A stretch of DNA of 64,000 nt. It comes from Sinobacterium caligoides (GTDB lineage: Bacteria; Pseudomonadota; Gammaproteobacteria; Pseudomonadales; Sinobacteriaceae). The stretch covers positions 1,302,001-1,366,000 of the forward strand of contig NZ_RKHR01000003.1 in the NCBI RefSeq assembly GCF_003752585.1. The letters are read 5' to 3'. The notes beneath the pieces are model-generated. The model was not told the DNA's origin and did no database searches. It saw only the letters and a program-made list of their open reading frames with translations. This document shows, piece after piece, positions 54,724 to 64,000 of the stretch (its first letter is position 1; every line of letters begins with the position of its first letter). The translations under genes were made by a program, and so were the position numbers.

Positions 54724-55068
54724 CTAATAATCCACGGCCTGTATCATACAGGTTTCATGGAAGCTCGCAGCATTAAACGTCGCTCCCTCAGCCTTAATTG
54801 CTAATAGCGCCGCATAGATCATCTTAAATTGCAGCTCACCTACGGCCCCAGTTTCATCTAACTGCTCTTGAGTAAGTGTCGGGTTATGAGCTACCGTCAA
54901 CGTTGTACAATTATGCTCCGAGGATGGATCTATATTGATGTTTACCGCACTGGCTGAACCGAAAGCAACAGCACTCATTGAATTGATCGACACATCAAGA
55001 AAGTTTGTCTCGGCCGACACCTGCGACGCAGCCATCATTAATACGACACTTGATAATATTTTTTTCAT
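54724..55068 (-). CDS. Small secreted protein
   Basis: A 114-residue exported protein with signal peptide MKKILSSVVLMMAASQVSA and two later cysteines (HNCTTL and ETCMIQ) that might form a disulphide. AAGGGA precedes the ATG. Sequence shows no family I recognise. It stands 80 bp after a larger exported protein on the same strand, so they may be co-transcribed. Confidence 0.6.
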   Translation of the reverse strand: MKKILSSVVLMMAASQVSAETNFLDVSINSMSAVAFGSASAVNINIDPSSEHNCTTLTVAHNPTLTQEQLDETGAVGELQFKMIYAALLAIKAEGATFNAASFHETCMIQAVDY

Positions 55069-55148
55069 TTCTATATTCCCTTATATTTTATCATTTAACA
55101 ATAATGAGAATCACAATAAGCTGTGACCCTTACTTCTTTACAACCCTA

Positions 55149-56681
55149 TTAATCCAGCAGCACTTCAATCGCAGGCCAGATATTCACCTTTGCCTTCGGC
55201 GCATTGCAAATATAGTCTGCCATCACCATCTTCCTCGCTGGCAGGAATTGCTCCAATAGCGCCGGAGAAAGAGTATGACCTTCAGATATGTGCACAAAGC
55301 CGAAGGGACCAGCACTTATTGGCCACTTAACCCCTTTAGCGATATCTCGGTTATCAGTAGTTTTATGGCAGCCACCACACGACATAGCATCAGCACGGTT
55401 TAGCAGCATGTCACGAGTAATACCGTGGTCCGTACTTGCGTCCGTAGCCAAGGCGTTATTGAGGAATTCATTAATATCAGCATCGGTAATAAAATCGGTT
55501 GCGGCGATAACTCTTACTGCATCACTTTCATCTGAAGACGACTGAAACTCATTGTATTTATCGTCATTATCGAGGCGAATACCATTAATTATATCTCTAG
55601 CTGCTGTCCTGCCTTTTAATTCTGGTGCCAGTAACTGTGGCAACATATCGAGTAGAAAATCAGACCTGAAATCATCACGCAAGGTATCCGCGGCTTGCTG
55701 GTTTTTCGTGACGCTACCCTGGCTCTTATATAACTCTGCCAAGGGGTTTGACTTAACCGTATCAACGGTAAACTCAGTATCGACACCGCTCTCATCAAGC
55801 CCCGTCCTGAACTCCCTAAGCTGCCAGACTCTCGTCACAAAAGCATTGACTCTCACCTGACCATGGCCTGCACTAAAGTGATCGAAGTCGATAGCAGCTG
55901 GTAGAGAAACCCCTTTATGATCAATACCGTTCATATAAAAACTTTGCAGCTTCGCTAACGCAGCCTCAGATGAAAGCGCGTCGAGTGATGCCCAAAAATC
56001 AACAACCGGTGCACAGCCAGCTAACCCCTGTGCCGGCTGCGGGTTAGGGTATTGCGCCTCAAAAATGACAAAAAAGCGCCCGGAATTTAGCTCACCACCA
56101 AAAGCAACACGATACTCACCGCAATGATTACCGCTCTCGCTCGCCAAATCAAAGCGGTTAAACAAACCTAATGGCTTCATTTTTCTTATAAAGTCACCAT
56201 CACTATTGAGTGCTGCTTCTAAGGGACGTTTATCCAAACTCATCTCTACATCGCCATTCATCGCCTCAGTTCTATTAAACGATGCTAGCAAGCTATTAAT
56301 TAAATGGTTTTTCTTTTCAAGAAGAAGCTCTGATGAGACGCTATCAAAGCCCGGGCTGGTTGTAACAATCTTCTCTAACACCCCATCGAAACTAAACGAA
56401 TCTCTCAACATGGCGTCATGAAACACCAGTGAGTTTCCAGCTGGGCTTATACTTTCCGCTATGCTACATTCAGCTGTTTTAGCTTTACTGTTAGTACTAA
56501 CAGTATTGGCCTCGTCCGGACCACTCAACAGTAGGCGTGATCTTTTTTTACTCACCACCTCTTTAGATGAGTTGTTTTCTAAAAATCGATCCATTAGGTT
56601 TGGGCCATCACTGCGACCTCCAGCATGCGCAACAGAGGCGACACAAAGCGCCCCGACCCACACGAGTAACTTATCCTTCAT
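55149..56681 (-). CDS. Secreted protein with one c-type haem motif
   Basis: A 510-residue exported protein. The start MKDKLLVWVGALCVASVAHA at 56681 is a signal peptide with AAGGGA upstream; a 16-codon extension is rejected. The only haem site is MSCGGCHKT near residue 432 (CXXCH). Elsewhere are LGLFNRFDLASESGNHCGEYRVAFGGEL and FAAQYPNP-type (here FVIFEAQYPNPQP) segments seen in uncharacterised bacterial proteins. It could be a monohaem redox protein; its partner is unknown. Confidence 0.65.
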   Translation of the reverse strand: MKDKLLVWVGALCVASVAHAGGRSDGPNLMDRFLENNSSKEVVSKKRSRLLLSGPDEANTVSTNSKAKTAECSIAESISPAGNSLVFHDAMLRDSFSFDGVLEKIVTTSPGFDSVSSELLLEKKNHLINSLLASFNRTEAMNGDVEMSLDKRPLEAALNSDGDFIRKMKPLGLFNRFDLASESGNHCGEYRVAFGGELNSGRFFVIFEAQYPNPQPAQGLAGCAPVVDFWASLDALSSEAALAKLQSFYMNGIDHKGVSLPAAIDFDHFSAGHGQVRVNAFVTRVWQLREFRTGLDESGVDTEFTVDTVKSNPLAELYKSQGSVTKNQQAADTLRDDFRSDFLLDMLPQLLAPELKGRTAARDIINGIRLDNDDKYNEFQSSSDESDAVRVIAATDFITDADINEFLNNALATDASTDHGITRDMLLNRADAMSCGGCHKTTDNRDIAKGVKWPISAGPFGFVHISEGHTLSPALLEQFLPARKMVMADYICNAPKAKVNIWPAIEVLLD

Positions 56682-57040
56682 AAAATTCCCTTTCAGTCTT
56701 CCTTTTGAACGCCATTCAATCAGCGCCAAAAATAGTACACGCTGATAAAGATTAAGAAAAGCTCAAAAATAAAAATAACATGTAAAATATGTCGACCCAA
56801 AAAAACTATAATCATCTGTTCAGCAACCGGCAACTAATAAGATATAACACCAAATATTAATCTTTGCGTTATAGTAACAATACTAAAAGCCATGTATTAA
56901 ACGACTTAGTTAATGAACAAAAACGTCTTCAACACAAACATTCAATAACGGTGTGAGTATTTCACCGATAGCATTATTCTGGGCAGAGTAACTAAAATAC
57001 CATCAGTAAGTGATTAAGCAGTAGCACCTTACGAGCGGGG

Positions 57041-57653
57041 TACGCTCAACAGCAGCATCACGGAGTACCGTCGTCGCTTAGCCGACATCAGCTGATTTAT
57101 ACGCGCGTTAAACAAACCCATCGCACGACAGACCAATCAGGAAGATGGCTGCACCTCCCGCTCCTGGGAAGGACGCTCAAGTCTCAGGCACTGCTTGATG
57201 AAGGGGCCTCACTCGCCTGTATGGCCTACCTAGACTTAAACCCCATTAAAGCTAAGATCGCTATGACACCCGAAGCATCAACACAAACCAGTATCAGGCT
57301 GTGCATAGCCGCCGCCCATAAAGACCAACAGCCACGTGAGCTACTGCTCCTCATTGACAACGAGCGTAAACAGATGCCAAAGAAGTTGTCCTTCAGCTTC
57401 AAAGACTATACGAAGCTCGTCGACCAAACCGGGCGAGTGGATGCGCAAAAAAAGCGGCTGCATCAGCAGCAACGCCGAAGACATCCTAACGCGGTTTAAT
57501 CCCCCCACAGAAAGCTGGCTACAGCTAACAACCTCGTTCGAGCAACTCTTTACCGGCCCCATGGGCACCACACAAAGCCTGGATGACTGCCAGCGACATC
57601 ACAAGCGAAGACGACGACACAGTATAACAATTAGCCGCACCCTCTTTGGCTAA
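57041..57653 (+). pseudogene. Broken RAYT transposase, C-terminal part (copy 1)
   Basis: Residues in three frames line up with the REP-associated tyrosine transposase family. TYR-like RRRLADIS then TGA (57093-57095) in place of the usual Trp, then FIRALNKPIARQTNQEDGCT, a frameshift, MAYLDLNPIKAKIA, a second shift, and LTRFNPPTESWLQLTTSFEQLFTG. The N-terminal catalytic half with HUH and Tyr is absent. It is a dead remnant. Confidence 0.85.
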
Positions 57654-58443
57654 ATAAACCTACGATCAACATAACTTATGCCCGGCTAACCACCCGCCGT
57701 GACTCACTACGCCTAAATAACGCCCACCTACCTGAAATTGATCGCTTTCTTGCTCTGCTGCCTCTAATTTATCCCGGTTTTACTGTCAAAAGACAGAGCC
57801 CATTTACTGTATTTTCAGTGTAAATGAGATTTAGCCTTTTCATTTAACTGTGGGTGTCTTAGTTATTTGTTTTGTCGATATCAATACCCCCTAAAACTCA
57901 GAAGAGGATATTTAACGACTTGCTTCAATCAATGTTCAAGGACGAATCCCTCACATTGATCGAAGCAAGCAATAACATTAACAAAGCATAAAGCCGCTTT
58001 TAGCGCCCCTCAACACACTTAATAAGTCTAGTGGTTAAGCTCTACGGTAGTGAACGCTCAATCGTTCCGTCAGCGCACTTCCTATCGATGGCGAAATTGC
58101 CGGGAACGGTTAATTTCGCATGCTCGCTCCTTATTTTTCATGCTACCGTACCAGCTACATCGTCTCAAAAACAGCGTGCCGTCGTTATCTGCATACATTA
58201 TTCGCACTATTTATCCTCCAACCAACCCCCTACTGATAAGCATAGATATCATTTAATAGCTTCCTCATTAGCACGTTGAGGCCTTTAAAAAATCACTTCG
58301 CGCTATGATTTTTATTGTCCTTTCAATAGTAATTTGTATGTTACGATCTTTAAATTGGCCAGCAATAGCGCCTCTCTTTCACCGTGCAAAACATCAACCA
58401 CACCTAACAGCGAGCGATTAAACAGAGCAAGCTAGGAAGCAAT
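57654..58443. other. Long intergenic stretch after the first RAYT remnant
   Basis: About 790 bp with no supported gene; short frames lack similarity. It contains the first copy of the 24-bp motif (57845-57868). Confidence 0.5.
57845..57868 (+). repeat. 24-bp motif, copy 1
   Basis: TAACTGTGGGTGTCTTAG plus TTATTT; first of five copies in one orientation between 57.8 and 63.6 kb. Confidence 0.85.
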
Positions 58444-59616
58444 ATGACAGAGAATAAAACCCTCTCCCCGCTAACGCCGCCAAGAATTCTCATTTCAGGC
58501 GCAGGAATTGCCGGACTGGCGCTTGCCCGCAGGCTGGATAGCATGGGCATCGCCTACACCCTCATCGAACAGCGTGACTCCATGCAACAAAGCACCTCGG
58601 GCATTGCACTACCTTTTAATGCGATAAAGGCGCTTGAGGTTTTAGGGCTTGATCAGGCCGTATTGGCGTCTGCTCATCAGGTAAAAGAAGTCGTCTACTG
58701 CAAACCTTCAGGGCGTATTTTATCGAAGGCCTCCTTACAGCAACCACCGATAAACCAAGCGCCCTATGTCGCACTCCAACGCAGTCAACTACACCAAATC
58801 TTAAGTAAGGACTTGGCGCAGAACATCCATTTCTCGACCTCGCTAACGGATGTCAAACAATCAACCAACGGGCCAGCCACCTGCACATTTACCGACAGCC
58901 GCCTAAACGGTGAGTTCGACCTGATCGTTGCGGCCGAAGGCATAAACTCCCCATTGCGTCAGCAGTTTTGTGGCCAGAAAGATTCTATCGTCGATTATCA
59001 AATTCCAAACTGGCGATTTATCGTGGAGATGCCTGATCATGGCCTACAACCTACTTATATGCTCGGGCGTACAGAGCTATTCATGGTCTACCCAGTGAGT
59101 CCCGACACACTCTATTGTTATGCCCATGTCTATGATGAGGCCGGCCAATACAGCACCGGCGATGCCAAACAGCATCTCATGCAAATATTTTCTCACTTTC
59201 GTGGCAGTGCTACCGAGATTTTAAGCAAGTTGGATGACATAGACGTCATTCCAGGAAGGCTCCGGTCTGTCGACAAGCCTTACTTTTCCAACGGCCGAGT
59301 CGTCTATGTCGGGGACGCAGCCAACGCCTGCTCGCCATTATTACAACAAGGTGCAGCCGCCGCTTTTGAGGATATCATCTGCTTATCCACACAGTTAAAA
59401 AAACAAGGGCTTGATGACGCGATCACCGCCTATCAACAGTTACGCTCAGATCGAATCCATTGGGTTCATCACGCTTCTGATGCCCCCATAGCAAAGATGA
59501 AGATGATGCAATCCCCTATCGCCGCCTTTGCCCGAAACACCGTCATCCGCTTAAAGGGGCCTATTAATGTGCAAGGCTGGCGGAAGCTAGCACAGCAAGA
59601 CGGGCTAGTTGTCTAA
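58444..59616 (+). CDS. FAD-dependent monooxygenase
   Basis: A 390-residue flavoprotein of the p-hydroxybenzoate-hydroxylase/UbiH type. The dinucleotide motif ILISGAGIAGLALARRLDSMG lies at residue ~14, and RVVYVGDAANACSPLLQQGAAAAFED near 284 is the GD motif. It uses NAD(P)H and oxygen to hydroxylate or oxidise an aromatic or other substrate; the substrate is unknown. It is isolated between RAYT remnants. Confidence 0.9.
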   Translation: MTENKTLSPLTPPRILISGAGIAGLALARRLDSMGIAYTLIEQRDSMQQSTSGIALPFNAIKALEVLGLDQAVLASAHQVKEVVYCKPSGRILSKASLQQPPINQAPYVALQRSQLHQILSKDLAQNIHFSTSLTDVKQSTNGPATCTFTDSRLNGEFDLIVAAEGINSPLRQQFCGQKDSIVDYQIPNWRFIVEMPDHGLQPTYMLGRTELFMVYPVSPDTLYCYAHVYDEAGQYSTGDAKQHLMQIFSHFRGSATEILSKLDDIDVIPGRLRSVDKPYFSNGRVVYVGDAANACSPLLQQGAAAAFEDIICLSTQLKKQGLDDAITAYQQLRSDRIHWVHHASDAPIAKMKMMQSPIAAFARNTVIRLKGPINVQGWRKLAQQDGLVV

Positions 59617-59699
59617 GCCCCTAACGCCTCGGTTGCCAACATCACGCGAAATATCGCCCTCATAACCAAGGGCGAGCCACCCCTCTCTGAGGTATTGCC

Positions 59700-59956
59700 C
59701 AACGAGAGGTCGTCGAACGATGGCATCAGTAGTTTTATACGCGCATTAAACGAACCCATCGCACGACAGACCAGTCAGGAGAATGGCTGCACCGGCCGTT
59801 TCTGGGAAGGGCGGTTTAAGCCCCAGGCACTGCTCGATGAAGGTGCCCTAATCGCCTGCATGACTGACGTAGATTTAAACCCCGTTAGAGCCAAGATGGC
59901 GAAGACATGCTAACGCGGCTTAATATCCCCACAGAAAACTGGCTACAGCTAACATT
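59700..59956 (+). pseudogene. Broken RAYT transposase, internally deleted (copy 2)
   Basis: FIRALNEPIARQTSQENGCTG and FWEGRFKPQALLDEGA then ALIACMTDVDLNPVRAKMA are well kept, but the frame ends, and after a deletion of roughly 80 codons relative to the first copy the tail LTRLNIPTENWLQLT appears in another frame. It stops where the second 24-bp motif begins. Confidence 0.85.
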
Positions 59957-59980
59957 TAACTTTGGGTGTCTTAGTTATTT
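59957..59980 (+). repeat. 24-bp motif, copy 2
   Basis: Differs by one base (CTTTGGG for CTGTGGG) and uses TTAG like copy 1. Confidence 0.8.
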
Positions 59981-59988
59981 CTTTTATA

Positions 59989-60116
59989 GCGTATCACTGA
60001 TACTGACTAAATTCTTACGGGCTGTCGGCATTTTTAGAACCTCCTCTAAGGCTTGTAGATTAAAGCTTAGAGGAGGATGTTGGGCTGGCAAATAACTGTG
60101 GGTGTCTAAGTTATTT
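59989..60116. mobile_element. RAYT-derived MITE-like element, copy A
   Basis: This 128-bp segment matches 63466-63592 closely. On the minus strand it starts with the first ~14 codons of a RAYT gene ([14 protein letters not shown]), then a 12-bp hairpin with a bulge (CCTCCTCTAAGGCTT and AAGCTTAGAGGAGG, 60040-60076), and on the plus side ends in the 24-bp motif (copy 3, 60093-60116). It looks like two element ends with the gene body deleted. Confidence 0.8.
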
Positions 60117-60223
60117 TCGCTAGCATTAAACGGTGCTGTAAATATATCCGACAAAAAATGAAAATATATTTACAGTAGTGGATAATTGTTAGTATCAAAA
60201 AAATAACAATAGGCTAGCATTTT

Positions 60224-63040
60224 ATGGAAAAAACATACTCAATGAAAAAGAGAAACGATTCTTTTTTAATCAAGCTAGTGAGTACAGCAGCCCGCCTTCT
60301 TCTCATTACATCCTCGCTATCAATTATTTCTTGTGGTGGCGGTGGCGGTGGCGGTGGCGGTGGCGGGGATGGTGAAGATGCCAATGAGACAACTGGAAGC
60401 CCCATGACTCTTGCTACAGGCAGAGTTATGGGCGGTGTAATCACAGGTGCCACCGTTACTCTAAGCGTCTACGACACAGGTGAGAAACTCACACAGGCAA
60501 CCACTGAGGACGCTGAAGACATCAATAATGCCGGCTATTTCTCTCTCGATATTAGCGATCAGTATCAGTATATAACTAGTGACAGGCTCTATTTACTCAG
60601 CAGCGAAGGAGGCAAAGATGTTAATATAGACACAAAAAACTCTAGCGCGCGCGACATTCATGCCACGCTATACCTGTTGTGCACTGGTCAAGAGCTATTG
60701 AATGGAAACCTGATCATCTCTCCACTTACATCTGCTGCATATACATTTTCCTCACGCGATGATGACCTTTCGCCATTATCAATAAACATGTATGACTTTA
60801 TTGCAAAATCATTAATCAATAAAGACATCAACGGCGACTCAGTCATTGACGGGCGCGACATCAATATCTGGGACCCTATCAGTCACATTAGCGCACTTAA
60901 CAAACCAGCAGCCTACGCAGAGGTCAAACGACGTATCGCCATAGAAGCAAGTGAACTCCCCGAAGGCTGGAAAGTCTTTTCACCTCTTTTAGAGTACACA
61001 ACACTAGAAAACCCGAACAATACAAACGACCGCTACCTTAATATAACCAGTAGTGCCGACAACCTCTATCTTATTAATGATAGAGGCGAGCTTACGAGCT
61101 ATTATATAAATTATCTCAATAACAGCTACGCTGTCTATAATTCTTATAAAACATTTCTTTACTCATTGCCCGATGAAACAATTCAGCTAGCAGGAAACCC
61201 CACTTCAACCTATTATGATAACGATAATGATGAATTAATTATTACGTTTGGTCGTGACGGCTGGTCACGCTACGGAGCCTATAATGGAGGTAATCCAGAA
61301 TTTATTGAAACGGTAACATTTGATGATGCAATCGATGCTCGCTCATCAATAGGTTATATCGTCGTGGTTGATGCTAGCGCCACAGACTTAACTATCTATA
61401 AACGCTCACAAGAGTCATCATCCGACAACGTCACTCTCCACGCAAACTTTAGTTTTGACTCGCTACCCAGTACTGCTACCTCGCCATCCTATCACGATTC
61501 ACTGATGATAAGAGACGACCTTTACATTCTCTACGGTAGTGGATTAAGCCGGCTAGAACTTGATCATGACGGCACGCCTAAAGTAGTAGACACCGTAGTA
61601 GCAACACACTCAATGACCAGCATGGCACTAAGCAATAGCACGTTATTTGTCGGTGACGGCTCAACCCTCAAGCTTTACCATCTCTCACCACACAACAGCC
61701 TCAGCCTCATCAGCACTCTCAATGTTGGCATGAAAATTAATTCACTTACCACCATCAACCCGACACAACTTCTTGTGCAAACGGATGAAGGCAGCTATAT
61801 CGTTGACTCAACCACACCCAGCGCTCCTCTCATCAGCATAAAAACAGGCTTGCAAAGTGAGGTAAAACCTGCGGTAATTATTGACACTCAACTTGCTGGA
61901 GAGCTTGAAAGAACATACGTTAGTTACGCTATAGATAACGGGAGCATCGCTATTGACATACTCGGCAGCGCTGAGGGCCCACACAACAAGCTCACTACCG
62001 GATTCAATAAGCCAGGCTATGTTAACAATATCAGCTTCAACAATGGCTACCTGTACGTCGACTCAGATATTCATATCCTCAGTCACCAGCCTAGACGACC
62101 AAGTAATAAAATAATGGCCGTATTTCGCGAGGAAGATGATCATTTCGAATACCTCTATAGCATCAATTTAGGTGCTAGCTATCAAACCTATTTAGACAAT
62201 GACCAGCTGCTCATTTTTAATCATTACAGCTATGACATTATTGACTTTAGCGAACCTGAATCCCCCTCCTACCACCTTAAGGACATTGAATACGGTTCAC
62301 CATTTGATGAGCAAGGGCCAAGAGGATCATTCCCCACTTCCTATGATTTATTCCGAGTTGGAAATTACCTTCTAGGCAGCGATTCCTTTGCCAGGGGCTT
62401 CGCCTATGATATCAGTGACTTTAGCCGAATATTTGAAAGCAGTTACCTTGAGGGCCCCAAACACTCACGAGAAACCGCCGTTTGGAATAACGTATTATAT
62501 TCACTCGAGACCCACTCATTCATGGAGCAGGATACGAACAACAAGCTTCGCCACTTCCGTATTGATGAAAACGGCCATTATAAAACTGAGGGCTCGTTAG
62601 ATACTACTCACAATTTAGAATACATGACTGCTGGCGATGGCTTCATCTATGCAGCCAGTGACGACTACCTACTTCGATATGATATTCTGCCTTCCGGCGC
62701 GCCTAGCGCAAACTATAGGCTCTATTCAGCCTACAATCTCTTTGCTAACCACAATGGAGCACTCACCGGTATCGATAATTTAAATCACGATGGCGATTAC
62801 CTCTATGTTGCCAACCATTCGTATTCTATTGTAATCAACACACAACTAAGCATATTCAGCAATCCTAACGATATGAACTCAGCTTGCCACATCCCTATTG
62901 AAGCTGAACATCAGGGCTTAATCTATACAGAGTTTGCAAAGGAGGTTTTACGACTTGATAATACTCTTGTGGTTGGCGGGGCACTAGGACTTGAATTCCA
63001 CAAACTAAGCGATTACGGCTGCCCTAACACATCAAATTAG
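60224..63040 (+). CDS. Large lipoprotein, probably beta-propeller-like
   Basis: A 938-residue lipoprotein. Signal and lipobox SLSIISC near residue 37 precede a run of eleven Gly. Residues ~60-170 form a regulatory/Ig-like domain (GRVMGGVITGATVTLSVYD) like that of the lipoprotein at 17457. From ~280 the chain has repeated short YxxD/DxLYLL-type strands (LYVDSDIHILSHQP, LYILYGSGLSRLEL), suggesting beta-propeller or similar folds. A second ATG at 60242 is possible. The (GGTGGC) run encoding the Gly tract is slippage-prone. Function unknown. Confidence 0.7.
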   Translation: MEKTYSMKKRNDSFLIKLVSTAARLLLITSSLSIISCGGGGGGGGGGGDGEDANETTGSPMTLATGRVMGGVITGATVTLSVYDTGEKLTQATTEDAEDINNAGYFSLDISDQYQYITSDRLYLLSSEGGKDVNIDTKNSSARDIHATLYLLCTGQELLNGNLIISPLTSAAYTFSSRDDDLSPLSINMYDFIAKSLINKDINGDSVIDGRDINIWDPISHISALNKPAAYAEVKRRIAIEASELPEGWKVFSPLLEYTTLENPNNTNDRYLNITSSADNLYLINDRGELTSYYINYLNNSYAVYNSYKTFLYSLPDETIQLAGNPTSTYYDNDNDELIITFGRDGWSRYGAYNGGNPEFIETVTFDDAIDARSSIGYIVVVDASATDLTIYKRSQESSSDNVTLHANFSFDSLPSTATSPSYHDSLMIRDDLYILYGSGLSRLELDHDGTPKVVDTVVATHSMTSMALSNSTLFVGDGSTLKLYHLSPHNSLSLISTLNVGMKINSLTTINPTQLLVQTDEGSYIVDSTTPSAPLISIKTGLQSEVKPAVIIDTQLAGELERTYVSYAIDNGSIAIDILGSAEGPHNKLTTGFNKPGYVNNISFNNGYLYVDSDIHILSHQPRRPSNKIMAVFREEDDHFEYLYSINLGASYQTYLDNDQLLIFNHYSYDIIDFSEPESPSYHLKDIEYGSPFDEQGPRGSFPTSYDLFRVGNYLLGSDSFARGFAYDISDFSRIFESSYLEGPKHSRETAVWNNVLYSLETHSFMEQDTNNKLRHFRIDENGHYKTEGSLDTTHNLEYMTAGDGFIYAASDDYLLRYDILPSGAPSANYRLYSAYNLFANHNGALTGIDNLNHDGDYLYVANHSYSIVINTQLSIFSNPNDMNSACHIPIEAEHQGLIYTEFAKEVLRLDNTLVVGGALGLEFHKLSDYGCPNTSN

Positions 63041-63327
63041 CTTCGATGTGATATCAGGAAATACTCACTGCACATTAGAGGCTAAAACGCATTTCGTTTC
63101 AGCCTCTCAGCATTACCCTTTTACTAGACGGGACAACTAAACCAGCAACAACACTAGTCGATGAGGCTACTGGTAACAACCATGGAAGGCTTAGTTATCT
63201 TGCTCTAGAAAGTGTTGAACAATGAACACCACCATGACAGTGCGTACTTCTACAAGGATGATTTTCTCTGAGTTCCTTGTCAGCATAGGTCTATGACTGA
63301 CTTTATTCTTCTAACAAATGGACCAAA
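63041..63327. other. Region after the large lipoprotein
   Basis: A nearly perfect 12-bp inverted repeat, GAGGCTAAAACG / CGTTTCAGCCTC (63078-63106), may end the lipoprotein transcript though no T run follows. The rest, to the fourth 24-bp motif, holds no gene. Confidence 0.55.
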
Positions 63328-63351
63328 TAACTGTGGTTGTCTAAGTTATAT
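63328..63351 (+). repeat. 24-bp motif, copy 4
   Basis: TAACTGTGGTTGTCTAAG plus TTATAT; one internal and one terminal difference from the consensus. Confidence 0.75.
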
Positions 63352-63352
63352 T

Positions 63353-63508
63353 TTATAAACGCGATTCCACCCATTCACGACGATGCTCATAATCCTTACC
63401 ATCATAAGGATCAACACCACAGAGAAAGGCACGGCGCACACAGCGAGAAACACAGTGATAATACGGCGTATCACTGATACTGACTAAATTCTTACGGGCT
63501 GTCGGCAT
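63353..63508 (-). pseudogene. RAYT transposase, N-terminal fragment (51 codons)
   Basis: The frame reads [20 protein letters not shown] followed by [11 protein letters not shown] and [12 protein letters not shown], then TAA. The [14 protein letters not shown] segment is the conserved N terminus of RAYT transposases. The remaining two-thirds, including the catalytic Tyr, are missing. The fourth 24-bp motif lies directly downstream of the truncation. Confidence 0.88.
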
Positions 63509-63592
63509 TTTGAGCCCCCCTCTAAAGCTTGTAGATTAAAGCTTAGAGGAGGATGCTGGGTTGGCAAATAACTGTGGGTGTCTAAGTTATTT
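63466..63592. mobile_element. RAYT-derived MITE-like element end, copy B
   Basis: A 127-bp match to 59989-60116: RAYT start codons on the minus strand, a hairpin (63514-63552) and the 24-bp motif (copy 5, 63569-63592). Here it is joined to a longer N-terminal RAYT fragment, so it shows the native left end of the element. Confidence 0.8.
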
Positions 63593-63608
63593 TTGACGCT
63601 GAATCCCC

Positions 63609-64000
63609 CTACTGCACAAAATAATCATATTCGGCTTGTAACTTCTGGTCCGACCAAGAAGCATAGCATGCCCCCTTATAATCAATATCGTAAATCATAT
63701 CTACACCAGTATCATGAGGCCTCAGCGCAGAAAATAACTCCTGATAGTGACTACAATCACTCGGATAAAAAATCACCTGCATAAGTCGATCATCAAAAAA
63801 AGTTATCAACATTAGACCCATAGCATCGCCAGAAAGCTGATAGTCATCACGACGATACTGCTGAAGTCTTGCTTCATTTATTTCATTAGCAACCTTTTTA
63901 AACTTTGGATTTTCAATTTCAAATTTCCCCGAAGACTGATAGCTCTTAAAATTCAAAAAAATATTTCTTTCTTTCTCGACACCACTATGCTCCGAACACG
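63609..64000 (-). CDS. Unknown protein, 5'-truncated by the window edge
   Basis: The frame stays open from the stop at 63609 to the right edge (at least 130 codons), so the start lies outside. A TTG at 63956 is not a convincing start. The chain is soluble, with Tyr/Asp-rich segments (RRDDYQLSGDAMGLMLITFFDD and HYQELFSALRPHDTG). I do not recognise it; small soluble proteins of this kind can be immunity proteins, but nothing here proves that. Confidence 0.55.
   Translation of the reverse strand, partial: CSEHSGVEKERNIFLNFKSYQSSGKFEIENPKFKKVANEINEARLQQYRRDDYQLSGDAMGLMLITFFDDRLMQVIFYPSDCSHYQELFSALRPHDTGVDMIYDIDYKGACYASWSDQKLQAEYDYFVQ

Noticed and set aside
58031-58279. Short plus-strand frames before the FAD monooxygenase
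   Set aside because: Two overlapping frames of similar length, no family match and no binding site; likely chance.
60040-60076. Ordinary transcription terminator
   Set aside because: The hairpin is repeated at 63514-63552 with RAYT sequence and lacks a T run, so it belongs to the mobile element.
1-64000. tRNA or rRNA genes
   Set aside because: I looked for T-loop-like and conserved rRNA sequences by eye and found none; a tRNA scan would be needed to exclude short ones.

Overview
The window reads as a chromosome segment of a Gram-negative gammaproteobacterium, probably marine or aquatic. The signs are a TonB-dependent receptor, lipobox lipoproteins, a PEP-CTERM-like surface protein, RhlE and YggL homologues, sigma54-driven Rtc RNA repair and REP-associated (RAYT) transposase remnants. 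I cannot fix the genus from sequence alone. The first ~11 kb looks GC-richer than the tail-gene block (33.4-46.1 kb) and the right end, which suggests acquired accessory DNA there; this is an impression, not a calculation.

Layout. 0-6.7 kb (+): a compact purine-degradation operon (end of xdhB, xdhC, allB, uraD, uraH, allA, guaD, puuD) leading from guanine through urate and allantoin to ureidoglycolate, with allantoicase not visible. 6.8-8.6 kb: two tandem-repeat blocks and a minus-strand HlyD/DUF3302 pair. 8.8-11.3 kb: an ammonium transporter fused to a histidine kinase and receiver. 11.4-14.3 kb: an Atl alkyltransferase-like protein, then a PEP-CTERM-like protein and a decayed duplicate of it, separated by microsatellites. 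14.8-19.6 kb: TonB receptor plus large lipoprotein. 19.7-29.4 kb: a secreted protein, a small lipoprotein, LysE and MATE exporters, the kbl-tdh threonine operon, gamma-glutamyltranspeptidase and a TRIC/UPF0126 channel. 29.4-33.4 kb: an RNA-repair locus (nucleotidyltransferase, rtcB, divergent rtcR) with a good sigma54 promoter before rtcB.

33.4-46.1 kb (-): a complete-looking P2-type contractile tail operon without capsid, terminase, portal, integrase or recognisable lysis genes. Order of transcription is W, V, J, I, fibre H, sheath FI, two tube FII paralogues, E/E' with a programmed -1 frameshift signal, a short tape-measure candidate, U, X, D and two unknown genes. It is best explained as a headless phage-tail particle (tailocin-like).

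46.4-56.7 kb: ordinary mixed genes (SnoaL-like, RDD, amidohydrolase, YggL, EamA transporter, EF-hand protein, DEAD-box helicase, a CXXCH secreted protein). 57.0-63.6 kb: a remnant zone with three broken RAYT fragments, five copies of a 24-bp motif and a duplicated 127-bp hairpin element around an FAD monooxygenase and a 938-residue lipoprotein. A partial gene runs off the right edge.
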